Of a stretch of 64,000 bases of DNA, positions 47,674-56,726 are shown in pieces. The stretch is from Profundibacter amoris (GTDB lineage Bacteria > Pseudomonadota > Alphaproteobacteria > Rhodobacterales > Rhodobacteraceae): NCBI RefSeq assembly GCF_003544895.1, contig NZ_CP032125.1, forward strand, positions 2,184,001 through 2,248,000, read 5' to 3'. Within the stretch, counting starts at the first letter, position 1; every line of letters begins with the position of its first letter. The notes beneath the pieces were generated by a model. That model did not search any database. It was not told the origin of the DNA and saw nothing but the letters and a program-made list of their open reading frames with translations. A program made the translations under genes and the position numbers.

Positions 47674-48130
47674 TCAGTTTTGCCGCTTTTGGCGGCGGAA
47701 TTCGGCAGGCGACATCACTTCGGCCTGCCACAGGCCCCGCCCTGCCACCGCCGCCTGTTTTCCGCTGCAATATAGTCGCGCGAAAAAGCGGCATAGGAAA
47801 ACACAATGCCGTCCCGCGCCAGCAGTTCCGCCAGATCCCGATCCCCCAGATAGCACCGCGCCACCATGCGCCCGTATTTGTCTACGGCGTTTTAAGCCCT
47901 GCTTCGTTCAGTCCTTTAAGACTTTATCACTGTTATATCTGCTTGAACCACGAGATAAACTTGCCGAACAGGCGGATTTTTACCCCCGCCACGGTAAAGG
48001 TATCGCCATCATGCACATGCGCCACCCCCTGCACCTGCTGGCGCGGGGGCGCGCCCGCGTTATTCATCACCGTATAAATCGCCACAGACAGCAGCAGCAC
48101 ATAGACATATTTGTTCATACCAAAAGGCAT
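47674..48130 (-). pseudogene. Thermonuclease (SNase-like) gene, internally replaced and frameshifted
   Basis: Three pieces of one staphylococcal-nuclease-like gene are recognisable. Piece 1 (from 48130 or 48118): signal peptide, then VQGVAHVHDGDTFTVAGVKIRLFG, ending at 47963 exactly where the conserved I-D-A-P-E should follow; it then runs into stop codons. Piece 2 (about 47888 to 47762) resumes with VDKYGRMVARCYLGDRDLAELLARDGIVFSYAAFSRDYIAAE, the known downstream core. Piece 3 (to 47674), GRGLWQAEVMSPAEFRRQKRQ, is in another frame, shifted at an A4 run (47758-47761) where five would keep the frame. Between pieces 1 and 2, 74 bp replaces the segment with most catalytic residues, so it cannot be active. 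It neighbours betA (same strand) and YdcH. Confidence 0.75.
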
Positions 48131-48165
48131 AGCCCCGCAGACGGCACATCACCAGTGCACGCGCC

Positions 48166-48211
48166 CGATATCTTTAAAAGATTTCGCTGCGTTTTCTTTT
48201 CTAGAAAACGC
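48166..48211. terminator. Double-hairpin repeat/terminator, copy B
   Basis: Two adjacent hairpins like those of copy A: CGATATCTT-TAA-AAGATTTCG (48166-48186, one mismatch against copy A) and GCGTTTTC-N7-GAAAACGC (48189-48211). Compared with copy A the tips of the second stem changed on both sides (CTG/CAG to GCG/CGC), keeping pairing. It lies between the betA stop and the thermonuclease pseudogene. Confidence 0.65.
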
Positions 48212-48213
48212 CT

Positions 48214-49872
48214 CTACCGCTGTGCCGTTTCCCAATCCAGATGCACCCAGGGTTCGTTATTCACAGCCGGCAACATCCCCCGTCCCAGAATATGATCTGC
48301 CGCCTTTTCGCCGGTCATAATGCTGGGCGCATTCAGGTTGCCATTGGTGATGCGCGGGAAAATGCTGCTGTCGGCCAGCCGCAAACCATCCACCCCGATC
48401 ACCCGACATTCGGGATCAACCACGGCCAGCGGATCATCCTTTGCCCCCATCCGCGCCGTGCCACACGGGTGGAAGGCGCTTTCGGCGTGTTCGCGAATAA
48501 AACTGTCCAATTCGTCATCGCTCTGGAAATTCACACCGGGCTGGATTTCGTGTTTCACATAGGGGGCAAAGGCCTCTTGTGCGAAAATCTCGCGGGTCAG
48601 GCGGATGCAGGCGCGGAAATCCTGCCAGTCCTGTTCCTGCGACATGTAATTAAACAGGATATTCGGCGCATCATTGGGATTGGAGGACGCCAAAGTCACC
48701 GCCCCGCGCGACGGGCTGCGCATCGGCCCGACATGGGCCTGAAACCCGTGCCCCTCGGCCGCCGCCTTGCCGTCATAACGCACCGCGATGGGCAGGAAAT
48801 GATACTGGATATCAGGGTATTCCACACCGGCCCGACTGCGGATAAAGGCGGCCGATTCAAACTGGTTGGATGCCCCCATTCCGGTTTTGCTAAACAGCCA
48901 TTGCGCCCCGATCCGCGCCTTGGAAAACAGGTTCCAGTAACGATACAGCGTGATCGGTTTCTTGCTGGCGTACTGGATATACAGCTCCAGATGATCCTGC
49001 AGGTTCTGCCCAACTCCGGCCAGATCCGCGACCACATCTATCCCGTGTTCCGCCAGATGCGCCGCCGGACCGATGCCCGACAACATCAGCAATTTCGGCG
49101 AATTGATCGAGGACGCCGCAAGGATCACCTCGCGCCGCGCATGGATCACTTCGATCCTGCCGCCGCGCTCGACCTCAACCCCCACGGCGCGCCCGTCCCT
49201 GATCACCACCCGCCGCGCCAAGGCACGGGTCAGATCACAATTCGGGCGCTTCAGCGCAGGCCGAAGGTAAGCATTTGCCGCCGACCAGCGCCGCCCGCGC
49301 CAGACGGTCTGCTCCATCGGGCCAAAGCCCTCTTGCTGCTTGCCGTTATAGTCGTCCGTGGTCTGGTACCCCGCCTGCGCGCCCGCCTCGACAAAGGCGC
49401 TAAACAGCGGATTACGCCGTGGTCCGCGCGTCACATGCAACGGTCCGTCCTTGCCCCGCCACGCCGGATCGCCACCGTGGCCGCCGGAATGCCAATGCTC
49501 CATCCGTTTGAAATAGGGCAGCACATCGGCATAGGACCAGCCCTGCGCACCCTGTTCGGCCCAGTGGTCGTAATCACAGGCGTGACCGCGCACATAGACC
49601 ATGCCGTTGATGCTGGAAGATCCGCCAATCACCTTGCCGCGCGGACAAACCAACGTGCGGTCGCCCAGATGCGGTTCGGGCAGGGTTTTGAAGCCCCAGT
49701 CGTAAATCCCCATATTCATCGGGTAGGACAGGGCCGCGGGCATCTGGATGAACGGCCCCGCATCCGAACCGCCATGCTCGATCACCAGAACCGAGGCCCC
49801 CGCCCCGGACAACCGGTAGGCCATCGCACAGCCCGCCGACCCCGCGCCGACAATCACAAAATCCGCTTCCAT
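48214..49872 (-). CDS. betA: Choline dehydrogenase (GMC oxidoreductase)
   Basis: A 552-residue FAD-dependent GMC-family enzyme that oxidises choline to betaine aldehyde at the membrane. The FAD-binding motif is [18 protein letters not shown] (residues about 5-22), followed by the GMC signatures [40 protein letters not shown], and near the end [12 protein letters not shown] (catalytic His in H-P-C-G-T) with [34 protein letters not shown] start at 49872, where GGGAG lies eight bases upstream; the frame to 49890 has no better start. It is the third gene of betI-x-betB-betA, all on the minus strand, 79 bp after betB. The gene ends two bases from double-hairpin copy B. Confidence 0.95.
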   Translation of the reverse strand: MEADFVIVGAGSAGCAMAYRLSGAGASVLVIEHGGSDAGPFIQMPAALSYPMNMGIYDWGFKTLPEPHLGDRTLVCPRGKVIGGSSSINGMVYVRGHACDYDHWAEQGAQGWSYADVLPYFKRMEHWHSGGHGGDPAWRGKDGPLHVTRGPRRNPLFSAFVEAGAQAGYQTTDDYNGKQQEGFGPMEQTVWRGRRWSAANAYLRPALKRPNCDLTRALARRVVIRDGRAVGVEVERGGRIEVIHARREVILAASSINSPKLLMLSGIGPAAHLAEHGIDVVADLAGVGQNLQDHLELYIQYASKKPITLYRYWNLFSKARIGAQWLFSKTGMGASNQFESAAFIRSRAGVEYPDIQYHFLPIAVRYDGKAAAEGHGFQAHVGPMRSPSRGAVTLASSNPNDAPNILFNYMSQEQDWQDFRACIRLTREIFAQEAFAPYVKHEIQPGVNFQSDDELDSFIREHAESAFHPCGTARMGAKDDPLAVVDPECRVIGVDGLRLADSSIFPRITNGNLNAPSIMTGEKAADHILGRGMLPAVNNEPWVHLDWETAQR

Positions 49873-49951
49873 GTCTTTACTCCCGACCACTCATCGGGCC
49901 TTGCGGTCCTCTTCGCCAGCGAAGAAAGCCGTCAGGCTTGATAAGCATCCC

Positions 49952-51406
49952 CTAAAACGGTGCATCCACCGGCCCCATCGCCACATAAACCGATTTCAAC
50001 TGGCTGTAGTATTCAATTGCAGCCTTGGAATTCTCGCGCCCGACGCCCGACATTTTTGTGCCACCAAAAGGGGCCTCGACCGGTGCCAGATTATAGGTGT
50101 TGATCCAGCAGGTTCCGGCCTGAAGCGCCGCCACAACCCTGTGGGCACGGGTCAGATTGCCGGTGAATACCCCGCCCGACAGCCCGTATGCGGTATCATT
50201 GGCCCGCCGGATCACCTCTTCCTCGGTTTCGAATTCCAGCACCGACATCACAGGGCCGAAGATTTCCTCGCGCGCAACGGTCATATCGTCCGTCACATCC
50301 GCAAGAACCGTGGGCCACAGGTAAAACCCCTCGCGGTCCACACGCCCGCCGCCGGTGACCAGCCGCGCACCTTCGGCAACCCCCTTGTCGATATAGCGCT
50401 GCACGATGCCCAGTTGCCCTTCGGATACCAGTGGTCCGAAATTTGTCGCCTCGTCCAGCGGATCCCCGATCACCGCCGCCTCGACCCGCGCTTTCAGACG
50501 TGCCAGAAACGCCTCTTTGATGCCCTTTTGCACGAACACCCGCGTGCCGTTGGAACAGACCTGCCCCGAGGAATAGAAATTCCCCAGAATGGCCCCGCCC
50601 ACCGCATCCTCGATATCGGCATCATCAAACACGATCATCGGGGATTTGCCGCCCAGTTCCATCGTTACATGTTTCATTTCGGCCGCCGCCGCCGCATATA
50701 CCTTTTGCCCTGTCGGCACCGAGCCGGTCAGTGAAACCTTGGCCACGCGCGGATCGGTCACCAATGACGCGCCCACCTCACCCATGCCCTGCACCACGTT
50801 GAAAACGCCCGCAGGCAGGCCCGCCTCATGCAATATCTCTGCCACTTTCAGCGCCCCCAAGGGCGTGGTTTCGGACGGTTTGAACACCATCGCATTGCCA
50901 CAAGCCAGCGCTGGAGAGGCCTTCCAACAAGCAATCTGTGTCGGGTAGTTCCACGCGCCGATGCCGACGCAAACCCCCAAAGCCTCGCGCACCGTATAGA
51001 CAAAATCGCCGCCGCCCAGCTGGATGTGCTCGCCGGTCAGCGCGCCGGCCAGCCCGCCGAAATATTCCAGCGCATCGGCACCCGAGGTGGCATCGGCCAC
51101 CAGCGTTTCCTGCAACGGCTTGCCGGTGTCCAGCGTTTCCAGCACGCTCAAATCACGGTTTCGCGCGCGGATAATGTCAGCAGCGCGGCGCAGCACCCGC
51201 CCCCTCTCGGTGCCGCTCATCGCCGCCCATTCGCCCTGCGCCGCCTTGGCCGAGGCCAGCGCCTGATCGACCATCGCCGGGGTGGCGGCATAAACCTTTG
51301 CGATCACTTCGCCGGTGGCGGGATAGATCACATCGATCGGGGTGCCAGAGGTGTCTTCGACATATGCGCCATTGACGAAATGGCTGGCTTGGGGCTGGGC
51401 TTTCAT
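49952..51406 (-). CDS. betB: Betaine aldehyde dehydrogenase
   Basis: A 484-residue NAD+-dependent aldehyde dehydrogenase that makes glycine betaine from betaine aldehyde. Features: cofactor-binding strand [33 protein letters not shown], catalytic Glu region [20 protein letters not shown], the catalytic Cys in [14 protein letters not shown], and the C-terminal [29 protein letters not shown]. Sequence is closest to BetB rather than general ALDHs: the GRxNxxAAIEYYxQxKSV ending matches. Together with betA it completes choline oxidation. It starts seven bases after the stop of the small Cys-rich gene. Confidence 0.93.
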   Translation of the reverse strand: MKAQPQASHFVNGAYVEDTSGTPIDVIYPATGEVIAKVYAATPAMVDQALASAKAAQGEWAAMSGTERGRVLRRAADIIRARNRDLSVLETLDTGKPLQETLVADATSGADALEYFGGLAGALTGEHIQLGGGDFVYTVREALGVCVGIGAWNYPTQIACWKASPALACGNAMVFKPSETTPLGALKVAEILHEAGLPAGVFNVVQGMGEVGASLVTDPRVAKVSLTGSVPTGQKVYAAAAAEMKHVTMELGGKSPMIVFDDADIEDAVGGAILGNFYSSGQVCSNGTRVFVQKGIKEAFLARLKARVEAAVIGDPLDEATNFGPLVSEGQLGIVQRYIDKGVAEGARLVTGGGRVDREGFYLWPTVLADVTDDMTVAREEIFGPVMSVLEFETEEEVIRRANDTAYGLSGGVFTGNLTRAHRVVAALQAGTCWINTYNLAPVEAPFGGTKMSGVGRENSKAAIEYYSQLKSVYVAMGPVDAPF

Positions 51407-51413
51407 ATCATCC

Positions 51414-51704
51414 TCACTCGCAGGTTTCTTTGCCGCGTTTGCGGCAGTTGAACAGACGGATTACTTTGCGGGCCTCGCGATCGACTTTGCTGGCTTGCGC
51501 GCGCTGGCAATCCCAGAATGCAGTGACCGTGTGCTGGTAATCCTTCACGGCCTGACGGCAGGTTTGTTCCGCGGCCTTGTCGGCAAATGCACCATCCTGC
51601 TGCACACATTCAGGCACCGGATCAACAACGCATTCCTTGGCGGTCTCTGGCCGGGCTGCACCGGCAATGCAAAGTGCGGCAATAGTCCAAACAACTGTTT
51701 TCAT
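51414..51704 (-). CDS. Small Cys-rich exported protein inside the bet operon
   Basis: A 96-residue protein with a signal peptide ([19 protein letters not shown]) and seven Cys in all: one in the signal, then [43 protein letters not shown]. The even spacing suggests two or three disulfides. I do not recognise a family. It is embedded between betI (ATGA overlap at 51701-51704) and betB (gap seven bases), in the same operon, so it would be made when choline is present. A role in periplasmic choline handling is only a guess from context. Confidence 0.65.
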   Translation of the reverse strand: MKTVVWTIAALCIAGAARPETAKECVVDPVPECVQQDGAFADKAAEQTCRQAVKDYQHTVTAFWDCQRAQASKVDREARKVIRLFNCRKRGKETCE

Positions 51705-52288
51705 GTCTTTTTCCCTTCTGAAAGCATGGTCTCCAGATAATCCAATACCCGTTCAGAGGCCGCCTTGCCATCCGGCTCGGCTCCGCGCAGGGCGTGACGG
51801 ATATACAGCCCGTCGATCAGCGCGGCGATGTTGTCGGCCAGCATCGGCGCGCTCGCCCCGACCAGCGGGCGCAAGTCGTGCATCAGGTTTGAACGCAACC
51901 GTGCCTGATAGACATGCAACAGCCGTTTCGCCCCGTCCGAAGTTTGCGCCTGCACATAGAAATTCATCCACGCGCTGATCACTTCGCTGCGGAAATTTCC
52001 AGCCTCGAAACTGGCGCGGATGATGGCCTCGAGCCGTGCGCGTGGCCCCTTTGCAACCGCCAGCGCGCCCCGCACCTGTGCGCCATAGATGCCCAGAATA
52101 TGGCGCATGGCGGCGATGAATATCTGGTCCTTGCCACCGAAATAATGATGCGCCAGCCCGCTGGACATTCCGGCCCGTCTGGCGATCTGCGCCACGGTCA
52201 CATCCAGCGATCCGGCGCGGCCGATTTCGCTGATTGTTGCCTTGACCAAAGCGTCGCGGCGGATCGGTTCCATTCCAAGTTTGGGCAC
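51701..52288 (-). CDS. betI: Transcriptional repressor BetI
   Basis: A 195-residue TetR-family repressor. It opens MPKLGMEPIRRDALVKATISEIGRAGSLDVTVAQIARRAGMSSGLAHHYFGGKDQIFIAAMRHILGIYGAQVR, the BetI N-terminal helix-turn-helix (residues about 9-55), with the ligand-binding body following. BetI is released from DNA by choline in bacteria. It is the promoter-proximal gene of the minus-strand bet operon. Its start lies about 60 bp from the ATTGAC-GTCAAT palindrome at 52337-52350. Its end overlaps the Cys-rich gene by four bases. Confidence 0.9.
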   Translation of the reverse strand: MPKLGMEPIRRDALVKATISEIGRAGSLDVTVAQIARRAGMSSGLAHHYFGGKDQIFIAAMRHILGIYGAQVRGALAVAKGPRARLEAIIRASFEAGNFRSEVISAWMNFYVQAQTSDGAKRLLHVYQARLRSNLMHDLRPLVGASAPMLADNIAALIDGLYIRHALRGAEPDGKAASERVLDYLETMLSEGKKT

Positions 52289-52336
52289 AGCAGGGACTTT
52301 CGGTTATTGGTGCGCAGCCAGATTTGCAGGTTTTTT

Positions 52337-52350
52337 ATTGACTCGTCAAT
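52337..52350. promoter_or_regulatory. Candidate BetI operator
   Basis: A perfect palindrome, ATTGAC-TC-GTCAAT, within an AT-rich stretch (TTATTGACTCGTCAATCAAT) 49 bp upstream of the betI ATG. BetI sites known from other bacteria are ATTGA-N-TCAAT-type inverted repeats. The location is right for autoregulation of the betI operon. Confidence 0.65.
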
Positions 52351-52441
52351 CAATATAAATAGCGGGTGAATCTTCAACCTGTGCGCCAAAGAGATTCAAT
52401 GCCTCCGGCCGGGATATTAACCGGAACAAAGATAGGGGAAT

Positions 52442-53365
52442 TCAGACTTTGGTCGCCCCGTCCACAGGCGTAATGGCGCGGCGTTTCAGCATGGCTTCGC
52501 GCCATGTGATAAAGCTGACCGAGGCAAGGATTATCAGGCCGCCCAGCACCACCCAGCCGTCCACCGGTTCGCCAAACACCACCGCGCCCAATGTGGTGGC
52601 CCAGACCAGTTGCAGGAAGGTAACCGGCTGCGTCACCGTCATTGGCGCTGCGCGAAAGGCCAGCGTCATGGTGAAATGGCCGATGGTGGCAAACACCGCG
52701 ACCAAAAACAGCCAGAGCAATTGTTCCAGCGTCGGCGTTACCCAGACGGCAAAGGCAAACGGAGCCAGCACAATCGGCACCGTGATCGACAACATCGCCA
52801 CCACCACGGTTGGTGACACGCGGTCCGCCATGCGCTTGGCCAGCAGGTAGGATGTGGCAAACAGGATCGCCGTGCCCAGCATGGTATAGTGGCCAAGGTT
52901 CAACTCGCGAAATCCGGGGCGCAGGATGATCATCGCCCCCAGCAGCGCCGCGCCAATCGCCATGATCCGGCGCAGGGCCAGCCTTTCGCCCAAAAACAGC
53001 GCAGCCCCGATGGTGACATAGACCGGCGAGAGGTAATTCATCGCCGTGACCTCGGCGATGGTGATTTTTGTCATGGCAAAGAACCACAGGATCACCCCCA
53101 ACCCGTGCGCCAGCCCGCGCGCGCCGAAAAACAGCAGATCGCTTTTGTCCAGATGCGCGTTCAGCAGCGGGCGGATCATCGGCAGCAGGAAAACCAGCCC
53201 CAGAAGATAGCGCAAAAACGCCGCTTCGGCCGCCGGCACGCCGCCGCCGATATGTTTCACAATCGCCGTCACCGCCACAAAGGTCAGCCCTGTGGCCAGC
53301 ATCCAGATCACACCCCATACGGGGCGGGCTTCGGTCATGTCGGGTTGCGCGCTCATGTCCGGCAC
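52442..53365 (-). CDS. DMT (EamA) family transporter
   Basis: A 307-residue inner-membrane protein with ten hydrophobic segments in two EamA-like halves. Half 1 runs from WGVIWMLATGLTFVAVTAIVKHIG to MIILRPGF; half 2 begins LGHYTMLGTAILFATSYLLAKRM and ends LIILASVSFITWREAML. The first half has the usual FLRYLLGLVFLLP and the second PVTFLQLVWATTLGAVVFGEPVDGWVVLGG, both family patterns. Substrates of such proteins are amino acids, nucleotides or drugs; none is inferable. The opposite-phase frame to 53375 on the same strand is not the gene. ArgO lies 31 bp upstream on the same strand, in a possible operon. Confidence 0.82.
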   Translation of the reverse strand: MPDMSAQPDMTEARPVWGVIWMLATGLTFVAVTAIVKHIGGGVPAAEAAFLRYLLGLVFLLPMIRPLLNAHLDKSDLLFFGARGLAHGLGVILWFFAMTKITIAEVTAMNYLSPVYVTIGAALFLGERLALRRIMAIGAALLGAMIILRPGFRELNLGHYTMLGTAILFATSYLLAKRMADRVSPTVVVAMLSITVPIVLAPFAFAVWVTPTLEQLLWLFLVAVFATIGHFTMTLAFRAAPMTVTQPVTFLQLVWATTLGAVVFGEPVDGWVVLGGLIILASVSFITWREAMLKRRAITPVDGATKV

Positions 53366-53396
53366 AGGACATCAAAGCCGTGGTTTTGGCAATAGG

Positions 53397-53993
53397 TTAT
53401 TCCAGCAGAAGCGAGGCTGCGATAATCCACATAGTCAGCGCCACAACCCCGTCCAGAACACGCCACGCCACCGGTCTGGCAAACAGTGGTGCCAGCAGCC
53501 GCGCGCCATATCCCAGCGTAAAGAAAAAGCTGAAAGACGCCAGCGTCGCCCCTGTCGCGAACATCACCCCGTCATCGTATTTGGTGGACACCGAGCCGAT
53601 CAGCACCACGGTATCCAGCCATGCGTGCGGGTTCAGCCATGTCATCGCCAAACAGGTCAGCAGGGTTTTCTTCAGGCTGCTGGCCTGAATTTCGAACGCT
53701 GCCAGCGCCTGCCCGCCCTTTATCGCCGCGCGAAAATTTTGCCAGCCGTACCAGATCAGGAACGCCGCCCCCGCATAGAGGAATGCAGGCGCCAGCCACG
53801 GGACCAGACGCGAGACCACCTCGAAACTGCTGACACCTATGGCAATCAGAATGGCATCCGACAGCCCGCTGACAAAGCAGACCACGAACACATGTTCACG
53901 CCGCAGCCCCTGGCGCAGCACAAAGGCATTCTGCGCCCCGATCGCAAGGATCAGGCTGAAGCTGAGGATGAAACCGGCGGTGAGGCTTTGCAT
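53397..53993 (-). CDS. argO: Arginine/lysine exporter (LysE/ArgO family)
   Basis: A 198-residue LysE-type inner-membrane exporter of basic amino acids. Landmarks are FILSFSLILAIGAQNAFVLRQGLRREHVFVVCFVSGLSDAILIAIGV at residues about 8-55, WYGWQNFRAAIKGGQAL after segment 3, and LTCLAMTWLNPHAWLDTVVLIGSVS with the conserved N-P-H. The protein carries about six membrane segments. It is divergent from an ArgP/LysG-like LysR regulator at 54077, the classical arrangement in which the regulator senses arginine or lysine and activates the exporter. No experiment separates ArgO from LysE, so basic amino acid export is the safe claim. Confidence 0.88.
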   Translation of the reverse strand: MQSLTAGFILSFSLILAIGAQNAFVLRQGLRREHVFVVCFVSGLSDAILIAIGVSSFEVVSRLVPWLAPAFLYAGAAFLIWYGWQNFRAAIKGGQALAAFEIQASSLKKTLLTCLAMTWLNPHAWLDTVVLIGSVSTKYDDGVMFATGATLASFSFFFTLGYGARLLAPLFARPVAWRVLDGVVALTMWIIAASLLLE

Positions 53994-54076
53994 GAAATCT
54001 CCTGTTGTTGACAGGGGATAGCGCGGGGCGCATCATTAGGCCAGTTAACTATTCTATTTGTGGATTGGTAATTCTA

Positions 54077-54958
54077 ATGATGGACTATACCCAGCTGGCC
54101 GCCCTGCGTGCCATCCTGCAAACCGGCAGCTTCGATGCTGCTGCCGCCGCGCTGAACGTCACCCCTTCGGCCATTTCCCAGCGGATCAAATCGCTGGAGG
54201 ACCAGTTGGGCACGGTGCTGATCATCCGCGGCACACCGGCCACAGCCACCGCCGCCGGCCAGCGCCTGTTTCGCCATGCCGAGGAAGTGGCGCTGCTGGA
54301 AAGCACCCTTGGCGATGATCTGGACGGACTGGCCCCCGGCCCAGCCGCCCCCGTGCGGGTGGTGGTGAATGCCGACAGTCTGGATACATGGTTCATCGAG
54401 GCGATGGCGCGTGTCGAGGGGGTGTTATTCGACATCAGCACCGACGATCAGGACTTCAGCGCCGACTGGTTGCGGCGGGGCGAGGTGATGGCGGCGGTAA
54501 CAGCCCACGCCAAACCGGTGCAGGGCTGTGATAGTATTGCGCTTGGGGCCTTGCGCTATCTGGCCACCGCCAGCCCCGAATTTGCCGAACAGCATTTCGC
54601 GGACGGGTTTACCGCCGCCAGCGCCAGAACCGCACCGATGCTGATGTATAATCGCAAGGATCTGTCTCAGCATCACTGGCTAACCGCGCAGTTCGGAAAA
54701 CGCATCACCCCGCCGCTGCACCTGCTGCCCAGCACGCGCGGCTTTGTCACCGCCGCGCTGGCCGGTATCGGCTGGGGGCTGAACCCCGAGCCGCTGGTGC
54801 GGAAGCATATAGACGCCGGACGGCTGGTCACTCTGGGCAATGCCCCTACATATGACGTGCCGCTGTTCTGGCAGTTCAATCGTGTGACGCGACAGGCACT
54901 GGCGCCGCTGACCCGCGCGGTGCGGCAGGTGGCGCGGGAATGGCTGGTGCAGCTATAA
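54077..54958 (+). CDS. argP: LysR-type regulator, ArgP/LysG-like
   Basis: A 293-residue LysR-family regulator. The helix-turn-helix is in AALRAILQTGSFDAAAAALNVTPSAISQRIKSLEDQLGTVLIIRGTPATATAAGQRL (residues about 7-65). The effector domain contains VRVVVNADSLDTWFIEAMARVEGVLFDISTDDQDFSADWLRRGEVMAAVTAHAKPVQGCDSIALGALRYLATASPEF, the ArgP/LysG pattern, in which L-G-x-L-R-Y-L-A is the family strand. Start choice is ATG 54077 (or 54080); the longer frame from 54005 covers the argO promoter. It is divergent from argO. The stop lies six bases inside the convergent TetR gene end. Confidence 0.85.
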   Translation: MMDYTQLAALRAILQTGSFDAAAAALNVTPSAISQRIKSLEDQLGTVLIIRGTPATATAAGQRLFRHAEEVALLESTLGDDLDGLAPGPAAPVRVVVNADSLDTWFIEAMARVEGVLFDISTDDQDFSADWLRRGEVMAAVTAHAKPVQGCDSIALGALRYLATASPEFAEQHFADGFTAASARTAPMLMYNRKDLSQHHWLTAQFGKRITPPLHLLPSTRGFVTAALAGIGWGLNPEPLVRKHIDAGRLVTLGNAPTYDVPLFWQFNRVTRQALAPLTRAVRQVAREWLVQL

Positions 54959-55471
54959 AAACCGTTCGGTCAGCATCTGCAAACGCGCGCGAAACTGGGC
55001 CGGATCGGCGGTATGATACTTGATCCCCGTCGCCGCCAGCGCCAGAACCTGCCCATCTTCGGCCTCCGCATCCAGCCCCATCAAACCGTTCAGCCGCGTC
55101 ATAAACCGCGCCTGCGCCGCTTGCGATTTTTCCGCCCCCAGCCGGTTGTTCACATCCAGCAATTCCTGCCCGTGCGGCCCTGCCACCAGCAAATTGTGGA
55201 AATAGCCCATATAGGCCAGCAGATAGGCCGAGACCTGCGCCTTGCGGTCGCTGATCCCGTCAATCGCCGCATCGGCGGCCGCGAATGCCTCGTCCACCAG
55301 CATATCCAGACAGGAAAAGAACACGTCATCCTTGTTACGGAAAATCTGGTAAATCGCGGGACGGGAAATGCCCGCCTCTTGCGCGATATCGGCCATCGAG
55401 ACACGTTTGAACCCATAGGCGATCACCACCCGCATTGCCGCCTTCAGAATATGTTTCTTCTTGTCGTCCAT
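54953..55471 (-). CDS. TetR family transcriptional regulator
   Basis: A 172-residue TetR-type regulator. The N-terminal helix-turn-helix is AAMRVVIAYGFKRVSMADIAQEAGISRPAIYQIFRNKDDVFFSCLDMLV (residues about 10-58). The C-terminal domain is divergent and gives no ligand. It is divergent from the reductase gene at 55593, separated by a region with a TGACA-N14-TGTCA dyad, so it probably represses the reductase and itself. The stop overlaps the LysR gene's end by six bases, on the opposite strand. Confidence 0.85.
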   Translation of the reverse strand: MDDKKKHILKAAMRVVIAYGFKRVSMADIAQEAGISRPAIYQIFRNKDDVFFSCLDMLVDEAFAAADAAIDGISDRKAQVSAYLLAYMGYFHNLLVAGPHGQELLDVNNRLGAEKSQAAQARFMTRLNGLMGLDAEAEDGQVLALAATGIKYHTADPAQFRARLQMLTERFL

Positions 55472-55536
55472 AGGCCCGTTCTAGTGTTTGGCGCGGGGTT
55501 GCGCAATTGCTGTTGCCTGTGCCGGATTATACTTCT

Positions 55537-55569
55537 TGACACTTTATGTGTGTTTTGTCAGTTTGTCAA
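55537..55569 (-). promoter_or_regulatory. Promoter and operator-like dyad of the TetR/reductase pair
   Basis: On the minus strand TTGACA (55564-55569), a 17-bp spacer and TAAAGT (55541-55546) form a sigma70-like promoter for the TetR gene. A dyad, TGACA-N14-TGTCA (55537-55541 with 55556-55560), covers its spacer and -10, a typical TetR operator position. Confidence 0.6.
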
Positions 55570-55592
55570 AAACCAAACCGAAAGGCCCTCCA

Positions 55593-56618
55593 ATGTCTGA
55601 TCAAACCATCCTTGTCACCGGCGCATCCGGCTTTCTGGCCAGCCACATCCTGCTGCAACTTCTGGAACAGGGCTATGCCGTGCGCGGTTCCGTGCGCAAC
55701 GCGGCCAAGGGCGATCACATCCGCGAGGTGCTGCAAAGCCACGGGGCCGACACCAGCCGGCTGGGTTTTGTCGAACTTGACCTGACCTCTGATGCGGGCT
55801 GGGACGCGGCAATGGACGGGGTGGATTACCTGCTGCATACGGCCTCGCCTTTTGTCACCACATCCCCCAAGGACCCCGACGAAATCATCAAACCTGCGGT
55901 CGAGGGCACCCGCCGCGCCCTGAACGCCGCCTTGCGATCCAATGTCAACCGCATCGTGCTGACCTCGTCCATGGTGGCGGCCTGTCACGGGCACGAAAAA
56001 AACCGCACTACCCCTTATACCGAAGCCGACTGGACCAATCCGTCGGGCAAGGATGTAACACCTTACATCCTGTCCAAAACCCTTGCCGAACAGGAAGCCT
56101 GGAGCATCATGGAAGCCGCAAACCGCCGCGAGGACCTGACCGTGATCAACCCCAGCTTTATCCTTGGCCCGCTGCTGGAGCAGGACATCGGCACCTCGGG
56201 GGCGATCATCAAACGGCTGATGAAAGGCGAATTACCCGGCTGCCCGCGGATATATTTTTCCATCGCCGATGTGCGCGATGCGGCCGAATTGCACCTGTTG
56301 GCAATACATGATCCGGCCACATTCGGCCACCGCGTGTTTGCCGCCGGACCTTCGATTGAATTCGTCGAAGTGGCGAAAACACTGGCCGAAGCATTCCCCG
56401 CCTACGCCAAAAAAATCCCGACCCGCCGCCTGCCCGATTTCGTTGTCCGTCTGGTGGCGATGTTTGACGGCGATGTCAAAACCGCCGCCATGAACCTTGG
56501 CCGCCAGCATGAAATGGACAAATCACTGCTCGAACCCCTGCTGGGCCGCCCGCTGATCGACACAAGCGAAGCCATTCGCAGCATGGGGCAATCATTGATC
56601 GATCTGGGGCAGGTTTAG
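55593..56618 (+). CDS. NAD(P)-dependent epimerase/aldehyde reductase-like protein (extended SDR)
   Basis: A 341-residue extended short-chain dehydrogenase. It opens MSDQTILVTGASGFLASHILLQLLEQGYAVRGSVRN, with nucleotide-binding motif T-G-A-S-G-F-L-A, has LLHTASPFVTTSPKDPDEIIKPAVEGTRRALNAAL, the Ser of VLTSSMVAACHGH, and the active-site YILSKTLAEQEAW, where Y-x-x-x-K holds the catalytic Tyr and Lys. The combination resembles dihydroflavonol reductase and yeast-type aldehyde reductases, which reduce carbonyls with NADPH. The substrate is unknown. The start at 55593 follows weak AAAGGCC; the upstream frame from 55488 covers the promoter. It is divergent from the TetR gene. Confidence 0.85.
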   Translation: MSDQTILVTGASGFLASHILLQLLEQGYAVRGSVRNAAKGDHIREVLQSHGADTSRLGFVELDLTSDAGWDAAMDGVDYLLHTASPFVTTSPKDPDEIIKPAVEGTRRALNAALRSNVNRIVLTSSMVAACHGHEKNRTTPYTEADWTNPSGKDVTPYILSKTLAEQEAWSIMEAANRREDLTVINPSFILGPLLEQDIGTSGAIIKRLMKGELPGCPRIYFSIADVRDAAELHLLAIHDPATFGHRVFAAGPSIEFVEVAKTLAEAFPAYAKKIPTRRLPDFVVRLVAMFDGDVKTAAMNLGRQHEMDKSLLEPLLGRPLIDTSEAIRSMGQSLIDLGQV

Positions 56619-56726
56619 GGTCTCTGTCGAAAATCCATTTGGCAGCTATGGGCTAATCAACTATAGATTGGCAGTAATGCAGCTTTCCTGCACCCACGCA
56701 TTGGCAACCATAGCAATCGAATTTAT

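Noticed and set aside
47664-48077. Plus-strand frames opposite the thermonuclease remains
   Set aside because: They cross the lesion point and match no family; the nuclease reading on the minus strand explains the sequence better.
52374-53375. Frame of 333 codons in the same strand as the DMT gene, other phase
   Set aside because: The in-phase DMT frame has ten clean membrane segments; this one is mostly Gly, Arg and Asp and lacks helices.
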